The notes beneath the pieces were generated by a model. It was not told the origin of the DNA, made no database searches, and saw nothing but the letters and a program-made list of their open reading frames with translations. From Anaerolineae bacterium (GTDB lineage Bacteria; Chloroflexota; Anaerolineae; Promineifilales; Promineifilaceae), in NCBI GenBank assembly GCA_023384415.1, contig JAHDWJ010000017.1, forward strand, positions 62,001 through 126,000: DNA of 64,000 bases, written 5' to 3'. Positions 1-8,148 of the stretch are shown here, one piece after another (position 1 is the stretch's first letter; each line of letters opens with the position of its first letter). A program made the position numbers and the translations under genes.

Positions 1-146
1 AAAAGCTGCGTTAATCTGCGGAAAATTGTTCTGTAAATTTGGATCTACTAAGACTCTGTCTCTCCCCAGGATGTTATTTTTGCTGGCTTTTTCAGCTACC
101 AATCTATATTACGGGTATTACTTACAATTGAGTTACTGTCCACCGC

Positions 147-1172
147 TCACTGACTCTTTCTGAGCCGCTCCCCATATTGGGCTTCATAATATTGACGGAA
201 CTCGCCAGATTTAATTTTACGCCACCACCATTCATTTTGGGCGTACCAACGGGCCGTTTTACGGATTGCTTCTTCAGCAGAGTGACGCGGCCGCCAACCA
301 AGGTCCATGATTTTGCTAATGTTCAAACTATAGCGGCGGTCGTGGCCGGGCCGGTCTTCAACGTGGCGAATGAGGGAATGCGGCCGCTTTAATTCATCCA
401 GTAAAATGCTTACCATTTCGATGTTTTCCATCTCATAACCAGTACCCACATTGTAAGCCTCACCTGAAACCCCTTTGTGCAGCACCAGATCAATCGCTTC
501 GCAGTGATCTTCTACATATTGATACTCCCGCATCTGGCGACCATCACCGTAGAGGGGAAGCGGTTGGTGATCAATGGCATTGGTGGCAAAGAGCGGCACC
601 GCTTTTTCCGGGTATTGGTATGGGCCAATATTGTTTGATCCCCGGGTGAGAGTGACAGGCAAACCATAGGTGATGAAGTACGCATTAACCAGGAGATCCC
701 CCCCGGCTTTGCTGGCGGCATACGGGCTGCGTGGCTCTAGCTTATCTGTTTCAACACTGGATTGCCCATGGGGAATGTGGCCGTATACCTCATCGGTTGA
801 GATTTGGTGATACCGCTCCAGTCCCAATTTACGCGTGGCTTCCAACAAGACATAAGTGCCGTACACCCCTGTCTGGATAAACGCATCCGGGTCCATGATG
901 GAGCGGTCTACATGTGTTTCCGCGGCAAAGTTGATGATTGTATCTATGTCAAACTGTTTGATAGCAGCCTCGACTGCGGCCGCGTCGGCAATATCCCCTT
1001 TGACAAAATGGTATTGGGGGTCATCAGAGACATCTAACAAGTTGTCCAAATTGCCAGCATAAGTGAGTTTGTCATAAACAATAATGTTGTATTCGGGGTG
1101 GGTACGGCGCATATAAAGGACAAAGTTAGCCCCAATGAACCCGGCGCCCCCTGTAACCAGGATGTTTTTCAA
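147..1172 (-). CDS. rfbB: dTDP-glucose 4,6-dehydratase
   Basis: This 341-residue protein is of normal family length and converts dTDP-glucose to dTDP-4-keto-6-deoxyglucose, the second step of dTDP-rhamnose and related deoxysugar synthesis in the cytoplasm. An N-terminal Rossmann NAD-binding motif TGGAGFIG lies at residues 7-14. The extended short-chain dehydrogenase catalytic set is visible: STDEVYG around 125-131, with the TDE triad typical of this dehydratase, and Y151/K155 in the YAASK motif. The start fits the family N-terminus. No other rml genes lie next to it inside the window; the 146 bases downstream to the window edge show no gene. Transcription runs toward the left edge, so partners could lie beyond it. 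Confidence 0.93.
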   Translation of the reverse strand: MKNILVTGGAGFIGANFVLYMRRTHPEYNIIVYDKLTYAGNLDNLLDVSDDPQYHFVKGDIADAAAVEAAIKQFDIDTIINFAAETHVDRSIMDPDAFIQTGVYGTYVLLEATRKLGLERYHQISTDEVYGHIPHGQSSVETDKLEPRSPYAASKAGGDLLVNAYFITYGLPVTLTRGSNNIGPYQYPEKAVPLFATNAIDHQPLPLYGDGRQMREYQYVEDHCEAIDLVLHKGVSGEAYNVGTGYEMENIEMVSILLDELKRPHSLIRHVEDRPGHDRRYSLNISKIMDLGWRPRHSAEEAIRKTARWYAQNEWWWRKIKSGEFRQYYEAQYGERLRKSQ

Positions 1173-1201
1173 GAGTTACCTCGCTAAATAATTGATTGAG
1201 C

Positions 1202-1304
1202 GTAACTACTAAGGCTTACAGGAGTTTCACCATGAAGATGCCAAGAGCATTAAGAATTTCTTGAGAAACTTTGTATTCTTCGTGTCTTTGCCGTTAGTAG
1301 TTAC
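1202..1304. mobile_element. 103-bp MITE with 11-bp TIRs and 8-bp TSD
   Basis: A 103-bp element begins with GTAACTACTAA (1202-1212) and ends with the exact reverse complement TTAGTAGTTAC (1294-1304). It is flanked on both sides by the same octamer GATTGAGC (1194-1201 and 1305-1312), which reads as a target-site duplication. Its inside carries a stretch resembling the 'cacgaagacac' type sequence common in intergenic DNA of many environmental bacteria. It encodes nothing convincing, so it would need a transposase in trans. It lies upstream of rfbB. Confidence 0.75.
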
Positions 1305-1312
1305 GATTGAGC

Positions 1313-1653
1313 ATACATTACTGCGGGGCATTTTAACGCAAACAAAATGATTCAGCCAGACAGCTTGATTCGGCCTCAGGGGATAGAGGTGGCTGGACTT
1401 CAGCCGGGCAGGTGCAAGGCAAAACGATTTTGTACCTCTCTTGCCAGGGCGGGGCATACAGCAGAATGATCCTCTTCGGGATTAGGAATATTGGGCTATA
1501 TCCAAAACAAATTTGACCCCAATAAAGGGTTGCTATTTAGTGGGCTGGATGATAAACTAATTGCACATTATTTGCACAATATATGCAAATATTTCTGTGA
1601 TGATGGGAGCTAACAGTGCATCGGAGAGCCGGGTCTGGCTATAGGTAAAGCTG
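1313..1653. other. Intergenic DNA, no gene seen
   Basis: After the MITE and up to the DICT gene I see no convincing gene. The stretch around 1560-1605 is AT-rich with repeated 'tttgcac/tgcaaat' words and could hold the promoter of the downstream gene, but no clear -35/-10 pair could be fixed. Confidence 0.5.
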
Positions 1654-1680
1654 GTGTTCATACGGGCAAAAGAGGAAACT

Positions 1681-2265
1681 ATGACGATTCAAATCTGGCA
1701 AAATTTTTATCAACGGATGATGCCCCTATTCACACCGCAGGCTGAGCGGTTTCTCGACAAAGCACAGCCAGAGCGGCTCGACTCGGTGGCCTTCCGCTAT
1801 ACCTTTTCTGTTGAGGCGATGATTAAAATTAGCCGTATCATTGAAAATACGGTTTTGGCTAACCCACGGGTCGCTGATGTACATGTCTCTTTCCAATATT
1901 TCTCCCGGCTCATACCCCAACGCGGCCGCTACCTCGATATAGCCTCAGCGGCCAAGCATTTATGGCTTTATGGAGCGTATGATATACCAGCCAACAATCT
2001 AACCCGCTTCAGTCAACATCCAGGCACGGTGCTCATTGACACAGAAAACTCTCCCTTGCTCCAATATTGGTATCTGGTGGCCTATGGGCCGGGTGTTCAT
2101 AAAACATTATTGGCTCAAGAAATTCCAGCCCTAGATGGGGATGAACGGTATTATGAAGGGTTTTATACCTTCCAACCGGATGTGGCCTACCAGATGAGCG
2201 CGATTTTGCACCAGCTTTACCCGGAACAAATTCCGGTGCCGGTAGCCCCAGAGCTGCTGGGGTGA
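1681..2265 (+). CDS. DICT sensory domain protein
   Basis: A 194-residue protein that seems to be essentially one DICT-type sensory domain, a module usually attached to diguanylate cyclases and two-component proteins. The resemblance rests on the central pattern VHVSFQYFSRL followed by a Tyr/Leu-rich strand, then WYLVAYGPG and a C-terminal GFYTFQPDVA segment. There is no membrane segment or output domain, so it would act in the cytoplasm with a partner. The ATG at 1681 is preferred because AGAGGA lies 6 bases upstream; an upstream in-frame start at 1654 has no such site. It stands alone between divergent or convergent genes, so its partner is unknown. The domain call is from memory of the family. 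Confidence 0.6.
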   Translation: MTIQIWQNFYQRMMPLFTPQAERFLDKAQPERLDSVAFRYTFSVEAMIKISRIIENTVLANPRVADVHVSFQYFSRLIPQRGRYLDIASAAKHLWLYGAYDIPANNLTRFSQHPGTVLIDTENSPLLQYWYLVAYGPGVHKTLLAQEIPALDGDERYYEGFYTFQPDVAYQMSAILHQLYPEQIPVPVAPELLG

Positions 2266-2363
2266 GTTTGCGAGAGGCGAGTTTACGGGGTGTGCGTTGA
2301 TAAGGGTATGAGGGTTGCTAAAACATCCGGGCTTATTCATTATCCGTTTTCTGTCTCCTGTTC

Positions 2364-3050
2364 TCAAAGTTCAAGAGCCAGTCGCAGCTGGCGCAGCAAG
2401 GCAATGGCTTGCTGAATGAGAGCCTGGTTGGCCGGTTGGTTGGGCCATAAGCTGGCCCCGGAAGGATGGGGCAAAGGGACAACCCAGCGGCCGCGTTCTT
2501 CCTTGCTTTCGGTAAACGGCACCGGCCACTTCGCCTGCGCCAGATCAAAATTCACGGGATGGGCCAACACCTCTGGGGGAAAATAAGCCGCCGTACCCAC
2601 AATCTCCTCTAAACGGACGGCGGCGGGATAAAACAGTTTGATAGCCAGACCACCCACCAGCAAAATGAGCCGGGGATTGACCAGGGCGATCTCCTGTTCC
2701 AAAAAGGGTCGGCAAAGGGCCTGCTCCGCTTTGCTGGGCACGCGGTCGCCTTTGCCATTGCCACTTTTGCCGGGATAACATTTAGTCACGGCGGTCATAT
2801 AATGGCGGCCGCGAAACGCCCCCTCATCCCATCCTGCTTCCCCCAACCATTGGAACAATCTGCGGCCGCTGCCAGCATTAAATGGGCGGCGGGCATCTAC
2901 CTCTGTTACCCCAGGGGCCTGGCCAATGAGCATCACCCGCCGGTTTTCACTGCCTGGGGAAAAAATCGCCCCTGGGGCGATGTCATAACCCGCCTCAAGA
3001 CAGCGGCGACAGGCACGCATCTCCTCATGTAGGTGGTTCAAGTTCATCAT
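2364..3050 (-). CDS. Uracil-DNA glycosylase superfamily protein
   Basis: A 228-residue protein of the uracil-DNA glycosylase fold, expected to remove uracil or related deaminated bases from DNA. The first motif reads IGQAPGVTE followed by a PFNAGSGRRL segment, and the C-terminal motif is PLPHPSGAS, which holds the catalytic-loop His. N-terminal cysteines (CRRC around residue 14) are fewer than the four of the iron-sulfur family 4 enzymes, so it may be a family 5/6-like or uncharacterised branch. Its ATG overlaps the cysS stop in a TGATG arrangement, implying translational coupling at the end of the trmB-cysS-udg operon. A second ATG follows directly at 3047. Confidence 0.75.
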   Translation of the reverse strand: MMNLNHLHEEMRACRRCLEAGYDIAPGAIFSPGSENRRVMLIGQAPGVTEVDARRPFNAGSGRRLFQWLGEAGWDEGAFRGRHYMTAVTKCYPGKSGNGKGDRVPSKAEQALCRPFLEQEIALVNPRLILLVGGLAIKLFYPAAVRLEEIVGTAAYFPPEVLAHPVNFDLAQAKWPVPFTESKEERGRWVVPLPHPSGASLWPNQPANQALIQQAIALLRQLRLALEL

Positions 3051-4468
3051 CAGGCCCGTTTCACCTTTGGACCAGTGGGTGTATCTTCCAGGCTGTAGCC
3101 AAGGGCGATGATTTGCTGGCGTAATTCGTCGGCACGGCCCCAACTGCGAGATTGACGTGCGGCCGCACGTTCCTCAACCAACGCCACCACCTCAGCCGGG
3201 ACAGCTTCCTCATGGGCAGCAAAATTGGCAACATCAAACCCCAAGACGGCATCCATAGCCAGCAGGGTGGCATACTTACTGGACGAGGGTACGGCCGCAT
3301 CACGCAGCAATCCCCACAGAGCTGCCAGGGCGCGGGGCATGTTGAGGTCGTCAGCAACCGCCTGTTGGAAGGCGTAAAAATGGGCCTCGGCCAGGGGAGC
3401 ATTGGCCTGGGCCTGACCCCGCAGTTCCAGAATGTGATGTTTGAAGCGGTTGAAGGCATTCGCGGCCGCATCCAGACCACTCCAGGAAAAAGTCAACGGG
3501 GAGCGGTAATGGCCGGTCAGGCAAAAATACCGATAGGCCAGTGGGTCATATCCCTGCTCTTCCAGATAAGCCAGGGTCAGAAAATTGTCCTTAGATTTGG
3601 ACATTTTGATCTCATCTTTCCCAGACTCATCTGGGGCAATGATCAAAAACTCTCCATGCAGCCAGTAGTTGACCCAGGGCTTTTGCCCCGTCGCGCTCTC
3701 CGTTTGGGCAATTTCATTGGTATGGTGTACCGGGATATGATCTACCCCACCGCAATGAATATCAAACTGCTCCCCCAAATAATGCAAGGCCATGGCCGAA
3801 CATTCGATATGCCAGCCAGGAAAACCAACCCCCCAGGGGCTGTCCCATTCCATATCCCGCTGTTGGCCCAGGGGCGAAAATTTCCATAGAGCAAAATCAG
3901 TGGGCTGCCGCTTCTGCCCCATCTCAATCCGTGCCCCAGCCTGCAAACCGGCCACGTCCAGGCGGGCCAATTTACCGTAATCATCCAGCTTGGAGCTGTC
4001 GAAGTAAACCCCATCTTCCAGGGTGTAAGTAAACCCTTTAGCTTCCAGTGTCTGCACCAGGGCAATTTGTTGGGGGATATGGTCGGTGGCTTTGCACCAG
4101 ATATGCGGCTCCAGAATATTGAGATGGCGTAAATCCTGGCGGAACGCCTGCCAATAGAACTCGGCCAGTTCCCAGGCCAACTGCCCCATACGCCGCGCTC
4201 CCAGCAGCATCTTATCTTCTCCTTCATCAGCATCGGAGATGAGATGACCGACATCGGTGACGTTCATCACGTGGTTGACCTGATAACCGAAGAAGGTGAG
4301 GGCACGGCGTAAGATGTCTTCAAAAATGTAGGTGCGTAAATTGCCAATGTGGGCGTAGTTGTAGACGGTCAGGCCACAGGCATACAACCCCACCTGCCCC
4401 GGCATAATGGGCACAAACGGATCAACCGAGCGGGTCATGGTGTTATAGAGGTGGAGTTGAGGAATCAT
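3050..4468 (-). CDS. cysS: Cysteinyl-tRNA synthetase
   Basis: A 472-residue class I aminoacyl-tRNA synthetase charging tRNA-Cys. Zinc ligand C31 and the signature HIGN (residues 40-43) lie near the N-terminus; further zinc ligands fall in the GWHIECSAM (near 218-226) and HCGGVDH regions; KMSKS is at residues 288-292. The C-terminal helical bundle that recognises the tRNA is present, so the length is normal. It overlaps the end of trmB by 26 bases and the start of the glycosylase gene by one base, so all three are probably one transcript. No T-box is expected upstream because the gene is internal to the operon. Confidence 0.97.
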   Translation of the reverse strand: MIPQLHLYNTMTRSVDPFVPIMPGQVGLYACGLTVYNYAHIGNLRTYIFEDILRRALTFFGYQVNHVMNVTDVGHLISDADEGEDKMLLGARRMGQLAWELAEFYWQAFRQDLRHLNILEPHIWCKATDHIPQQIALVQTLEAKGFTYTLEDGVYFDSSKLDDYGKLARLDVAGLQAGARIEMGQKRQPTDFALWKFSPLGQQRDMEWDSPWGVGFPGWHIECSAMALHYLGEQFDIHCGGVDHIPVHHTNEIAQTESATGQKPWVNYWLHGEFLIIAPDESGKDEIKMSKSKDNFLTLAYLEEQGYDPLAYRYFCLTGHYRSPLTFSWSGLDAAANAFNRFKHHILELRGQAQANAPLAEAHFYAFQQAVADDLNMPRALAALWGLLRDAAVPSSSKYATLLAMDAVLGFDVANFAAHEEAVPAEVVALVEERAAARQSRSWGRADELRQQIIALGYSLEDTPTGPKVKRA

Positions 4469-5489
4469 AGAAAGAATTCGTGGCTAAACTTGCCAGCCGC
4501 TCACCGACATCTGGGTTTAAGTTATGGCTGAGGATATGGCTGGCGGGATGGAGAGAGCAGAGCCATTGGGCAAGGGTGTAGATGGCGAATTGTACCCCCG
4601 GCGTAGGACGAGGGAACCCAAGCTCGTGCAGGCCAATGATGTAGCGGCCAGCCTCACGCTGGTGAATGGTGAGGCCAACCCGCTGGGTCAAAGCTGACTC
4701 ATGGATGTATGTTTCAACCAGTAAGGCCCCGGTGCGGGCGGATTGGAACAGCTCATCCAGGCTGATAAACATCTCTCCTTGCTGGTGTCGCTGCTGCTGA
4801 AACTGGCGGGCCAGTTCGTCGGGGGGGAGAGGGGAGTGCAAAATGACATGGGGCATGGGCTTCTCCTGGGGAATGGGAAACAGGTCCGCGGCCGCGGCTT
4901 CGTTGCGCTGCCAATGGAAATAGTAACACACCCGCCCCTCAGCCAGGGCGATCTGCTCATATTTGGTGCGAAACCGCTCATCGTCCTCAGTGACAAAGCT
5001 GGTGGGCCGACGGCTGCTAAAGTAAGGTGTCCGCTCCAGATGTTCAATGACCCAGGGGATGTAATCAGGGTGGTCGGTGGCGATGTCCAGGAATGCCCCT
5101 GGTTTCATCCTGCTGGCGGCCAGGTGGAGAAACTGGTCATTGACGACGCGGCGCAGAATGTGTTTGGGCCAGGGGTCAGGAAAGTTGAGGTAGAGACCAT
5201 CGAGAGTTTGCGGCCGCAGAAGCAGCCACAAGACCATGTTGGCCGGGTTGTGTAAGACACGCACATTGGTCAACCCGGCGTGGTGTACTTTCCTTTCGGC
5301 TTTTTTGAGGGAAGGGAGGGAGACTTCTAAACCGATGAAGTTGGTTTGCGGCCGCGACTGAGCCTGATGAATGAGAAAATCACCGTTGCCAAAACCGATT
5401 TCCAATACCAAAGGGGCCGGGCGGCCAAACTCCTGTGTCCAATCCACCGGCCAGGGGGAAGAGAAAGCATCTAAAGTAATACCAACCAT
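4443..5489 (-). CDS. trmB: tRNA (guanine-N7-)-methyltransferase with C-terminal extension
   Basis: This 348-residue protein methylates G46 in the variable loop of tRNA using S-adenosylmethionine. The SAM-binding motif LEIGFGNGDFL lies near residue 28, and the TrmB signature NFPDPWPKHILRR is clear. Usual TrmB proteins have about 210-240 residues; here about 110 more follow, beginning after the ERF-RTKYEQ region, with no domain I recognise. ATG at 5489 is chosen because family homology starts right there and a TATAAT box sits a few bases upstream. It overlaps cysS by 26 bases, forming a tRNA-function operon. Confidence 0.9.
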   Translation of the reverse strand: MVGITLDAFSSPWPVDWTQEFGRPAPLVLEIGFGNGDFLIHQAQSRPQTNFIGLEVSLPSLKKAERKVHHAGLTNVRVLHNPANMVLWLLLRPQTLDGLYLNFPDPWPKHILRRVVNDQFLHLAASRMKPGAFLDIATDHPDYIPWVIEHLERTPYFSSRRPTSFVTEDDERFRTKYEQIALAEGRVCYYFHWQRNEAAAADLFPIPQEKPMPHVILHSPLPPDELARQFQQQRHQQGEMFISLDELFQSARTGALLVETYIHESALTQRVGLTIHQREAGRYIIGLHELGFPRPTPGVQFAIYTLAQWLCSLHPASHILSHNLNPDVGERLASLATNSFYDSSTPPL

Positions 5490-5494
5490 ACCCG

Positions 5495-5500
5495 GATTAT
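5495..5500 (-). promoter_or_regulatory. TATAAT box just upstream of trmB
   Basis: On the minus strand TATAAT lies only 5 bases before the trmB ATG. If it is a true -10, transcription would start at or next to the ATG and give a leaderless mRNA; there is no Shine-Dalgarno sequence. The -35 region (near 5518-5524) is weak. Confidence 0.4.
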
Positions 5501-5736
5501 ACCGGGGCCTCAGCCTATTGTGTATTCTCACCCCGTAAACAACTTTACACCTTCTTTTCACCCGCTGTTTACCCTTGGGTGAGGACGGCTGTGTTATGCT
5601 GACTGGGAGAAAAGGGGTAAGGAGTGCAGGGGGAGCCATTAATGAAATGAAGGCGGATGGGAAGAACTCACAGATTGATGCTATTCATAATTCATCCCTC
5701 ATAATTCATCCTTCATAATTCCAAGGAGTATCTGAG

Positions 5737-5877
5737 ATGTTTATAACCACAGCCACCATGATTTTTTTACTTTTAGGAGCTTATTTGCTGGGGGTTATCA
5801 CCGTTCCGATCCTGTTTCTTTTGCTGATCACCTCCCGCGGCCGCCTCGCAGCTACCCCTTCATCCCGCCAGAGCTAA
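5737..5877 (+). CDS. Small single-pass membrane protein (46 aa)
   Basis: A short gene with a strong ribosome site AAGGAG 8 bases before its ATG. It encodes 46 residues that are almost entirely one hydrophobic helix (about residues 8-32) followed by a short basic tail ending in SSRQS. It is likely a small inner-membrane protein of unknown role. A hairpin follows the stop at 5885-5902. Upstream, at 5695-5720, lies the intergenic repeat word CATAATTCATCCTTCATAAT, which also occurs near 30,980-31,010. No homologue is recognised. Confidence 0.55.
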   Translation: MFITTATMIFLLLGAYLLGVITVPILFLLLITSRGRLAATPSSRQS

Positions 5878-5884
5878 ACGTGGA

Positions 5885-5902
5885 GCGTGATCAAAATCAC
5901 GC
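5885..5902. terminator. Hairpin between convergent genes
   Basis: GCGTGAT, a four-base loop CAAA, then ATCACGC form a perfect 7-bp stem shortly after the small membrane gene. There is a short T stretch 'cgtttta' about 12 bases later. It could end both that gene and the facing minus-strand gene. Confidence 0.45.
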
Positions 5903-5917
5903 TTCACGCCTCACGTT

Positions 5918-6241
5918 TTACTCATCACCCCCCTGCATCAACCAGACACACCCATCTTCCAGGCCTGGCTCAGCCAGGGCAGCCTGGGGATAGGCTGACA
6001 AATCACCCATTAGCCGATATTGGGTGCCGTCGTGCAGGTGCATACTGCTGACGGCCCCTATCACCCCGTCAGGCTTTTCCCCTTCTGTTTTGACCAACCA
6101 CACTTTCCCGTGAGCCTGGGCAATCAAATCCCCTGGACTCCTCTGGAAGGCCACTTTGCCTTTGTCAATCACCTCAGACAAAGAATGGCCAAGGTTCACC
6201 GCTAATTCAAGCAAATTTCGTGTTATAATCCCCAGTATCAC
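5918..6241 (-). CDS. Hypothetical protein (107 aa)
   Basis: An open frame of 107 codons starting with GTG at 6241, preceded by AGAAGAG at a workable distance. The product is soluble, has no membrane segment or cysteine cluster, and shows strand-rich stretches such as GKVWLVKTEG and GTQYRLMGDLSAY. I do not recognise a family. It diverges from ppk2, and its start region overlaps the TATAAT box (6224-6229) that may serve ppk2, so the two could share a control region. A chance frame cannot be excluded, but the codon pattern and the facing terminator make a gene plausible. Confidence 0.4.
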   Translation of the reverse strand: MILGIITRNLLELAVNLGHSLSEVIDKGKVAFQRSPGDLIAQAHGKVWLVKTEGEKPDGVIGAVSSMHLHDGTQYRLMGDLSAYPQAALAEPGLEDGCVWLMQGGDE

Positions 6242-6268
6242 GCTCTTCTGTCATCAGGATACCATACC

Positions 6269-7129
6269 ATGAGCCACAAAGGTCACGGGAAAATAGAACA
6301 GACAGCTCAGGACGCGGCCGCAGATCTGGCCGAAGCCATGCCCCCCGGCACTGTTGGCCTCAGCAAAAAGTTTTATGAAAAAGAGCTAGACCGCCTGCAA
6401 GAAGAGTTGGTTAAACAGCAATATTGGATCAAAGAAAAAGGGCTGCGGGTAGTGATCATCTTCGAGGGGCGAGACGCCGCTGGTAAAGGGGGCACCATCA
6501 AACGGATCACCGAATACCTGAACCCCCGTGGCTGCCGCGTTGTCGCCTTGCCCGCCCCCACCGAGCGAGAAAGAACCCAATGGTATTTTCAACGGTATGT
6601 CCCCCACCTGCCGGCCGCCGGGGAAATGGTTATCTTTGACCGAAGTTGGTACAACCGGGCTGGCGTAGAGCGGGTGATGGGGTTTTGCAGTGAAGATGAG
6701 TACCAGGAGTTTATGCGCTCCTGCCCCGAATTTGAGCGTATGTTGGTAAGAGCAGGTATTATCCTGTTAAAATATTGGTTCTCCGTCAGCGATGAAGAGC
6801 AGGAGCGGCGTTTTCAAGCCCGCGCCCATTCACCTAACAAACGTTGGAAACTTAGCCCAATGGATATAGAATCACGGCGTCGCTGGATAGATTATTCCCG
6901 GGCCAAAGATAAAATGTTTGCCTATACGGATACCAAACAGTGTCCCTGGTATGTCGTCAACGCTGATGACAAAAGACGGGCCCACCTGAATTGCATCAGC
7001 CATATCCTGAGCCAGATTCCTTATGAAGATGTCCTGCCTGAACCGATTGAGCTGCCCCCACGAGAGGATAACCAGGCGTATGTGCGGCCACCCATCAACG
7101 AGCAAACATTCGTCCCAGAGCTATACTAA
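6269..7129 (+). CDS. ppk2: Polyphosphate kinase 2 family protein
   Basis: A 286-residue PPK2-type enzyme that moves phosphate between polyphosphate and nucleotides, here probably the single-domain class I type acting on nucleoside diphosphates or reversibly making polyphosphate. The Walker A variant FEGRDAAGKGGT is at residues 65-76 and the Walker B/lid region FDRSWYNRAGVERVMGF at 123-139, both textbook for the family; the conserved lid helix and the WKLSPMD segment follow. About 45 N-terminal residues before the core are charged and variable. It is followed 46 bases later by the LysM gene on the same strand. A TATAAT box at 6224-6229 lies 39 bases upstream of the ATG. Confidence 0.93.
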   Translation: MSHKGHGKIEQTAQDAAADLAEAMPPGTVGLSKKFYEKELDRLQEELVKQQYWIKEKGLRVVIIFEGRDAAGKGGTIKRITEYLNPRGCRVVALPAPTERERTQWYFQRYVPHLPAAGEMVIFDRSWYNRAGVERVMGFCSEDEYQEFMRSCPEFERMLVRAGIILLKYWFSVSDEEQERRFQARAHSPNKRWKLSPMDIESRRRWIDYSRAKDKMFAYTDTKQCPWYVVNADDKRRAHLNCISHILSQIPYEDVLPEPIELPPREDNQAYVRPPINEQTFVPELY

Positions 7130-7175
7130 CCGTACCAATATTAGAAACTAAAAACCGATTCCCCAGGAGATAACC

Positions 7176-7562
7176 ATGAGCAACATTAGTGACAAATTAC
7201 GCCAGCTACAGAAAGACCGGGCCGGGAGCCAATCCCCTCCAGAAACTGCCCCCAAAGCCACCGTTTTAGGCAAACAAGGAGACCGCCCGGAAATTGATGA
7301 CCCCACCGCCGCTCAATTACGCCGGACAATGGGGTCCGGTGCGGCCGCGCCCACCCCAGACACCCCCACTCCACCAGCCACCCCAGAGCCGGCTGCCCCT
7401 ACCGAACACAAAGTCGTCAGCGGGGACAACCTCAGCGCCATTGCCCTTAAATATTACGGAAACGCCAACCGGTGGAAAGATATTTACGAAGCCAACAAAC
7501 AAACCATCGGCGATAATCCATCCGCTATTCGCGTGGGTATGGTACTAAAACTGCCCCAGTAA
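7176..7562 (+). CDS. LysM domain protein
   Basis: A 128-residue protein with a disordered Pro/Ala/Thr-rich N-terminal half and one LysM domain at about residues 78-127 (HKVVSGDNLSAIALKYYG through GMVLKLP). There is no signal peptide, so like the cytoplasmic YgaU/Kbp-type proteins it may work inside the cell rather than on peptidoglycan. The ribosome site AGGAGA lies 6 bases before the ATG. It follows ppk2 and is closed by a long perfect hairpin. LysM proteins are also baseplate parts of contractile injection systems, but no such genes neighbour it here. Confidence 0.8.
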   Translation: MSNISDKLRQLQKDRAGSQSPPETAPKATVLGKQGDRPEIDDPTAAQLRRTMGSGAAAPTPDTPTPPATPEPAAPTEHKVVSGDNLSAIALKYYGNANRWKDIYEANKQTIGDNPSAIRVGMVLKLPQ

Positions 7563-7576
7563 TGAACAAATGAATC

Positions 7577-7616
7577 GGTGAATGGTTCATAGGGAGGTCC
7601 CTATGAACCATTCACC
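7577..7616. terminator. Perfect 19-bp inverted repeat
   Basis: Two exact 19-base arms separated by only GG form a 40-base palindrome directly after the LysM gene. No T-run follows, so it may be a factor-dependent terminator, an mRNA-stabilising hairpin or a small mobile repeat. Confidence 0.55.
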
Positions 7617-7716
7617 ACTCAATTATGCCAAAGGGTTTACCAGTTAAATTAACGCTATCCTAACGGCAGCTTTTGTTAAATGATGTTACCTTAAACCGCC
7701 ACAGAGGGAAAACTCA

Positions 7717-8148
7717 ATGAGCGAAACCGCACCGAAACAAGCCATTGCCCCAGAAAACGCCTATGTCCTGGTGGTAGAAGACAATGTCCCCAACTTCGTC
7801 CTGATTGCCCGGCTTCTCGCTTTTACTGGAGTGCAACGTACTGAATGGAAAACGACCGGCTGGGGGGTGGTAGATTTTGCCAACACCATGCCCCGGGTAG
7901 ATCTAATCCTGATGGATTTACGGCTGCCCCACGAAGATGGATACGAAGCCTTGATCCAGATTCGCGCTAACGAAAAGCTCAAAGACACCCTGGTTGTTGT
8001 GGTAACAGCCCAGGCCAGCCCCACGGAAATGCAAAAAGCAAAGGAAGCTGGTTTTGATGGCTTTCTCTCTAAACCTCTGGATGCGGATAAATTTCCTAAC
8101 CAGATTCGCGATATATTGGCCGGAAAATCTGTTTGGGATTTGGGTTAA
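7717..8148 (+). CDS. Single-domain response regulator
   Basis: A 143-residue stand-alone receiver domain. The acidic pocket is in VVEDN near residues 24-28, the phospho-acceptor is D67 in LILMDLRLP, the switch Thr is in VVVTAQ, and the conserved Lys is in LSKPL. About 15 extra residues precede the domain. No output domain is present, so it likely relays phosphate or binds a partner in the signalling cluster that follows. Its 3' end overlaps the possible start of the GAF gene by 16 bases, which suggests coupling. Confidence 0.92.
   Translation: MSETAPKQAIAPENAYVLVVEDNVPNFVLIARLLAFTGVQRTEWKTTGWGVVDFANTMPRVDLILMDLRLPHEDGYEALIQIRANEKLKDTLVVVVTAQASPTEMQKAKEAGFDGFLSKPLDADKFPNQIRDILAGKSVWDLG

Noticed and set aside
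1227..1457. 76-codon minus-strand frame overlapping the MITE
   Set aside because: It starts outside and runs through the MITE end and its target duplication; composition is not protein-like.
5695..5720. ATAATTCATCC words as regulator sites
   Set aside because: The same words appear in unrelated gaps (30,955-31,012; 52,020), so they are more likely dispersed repeats.
7176..7562. LysM gene as part of a contractile injection system
   Set aside because: No sheath, tube, baseplate or AAA genes lie nearby; the DUF4157 protein is 50 kb away.
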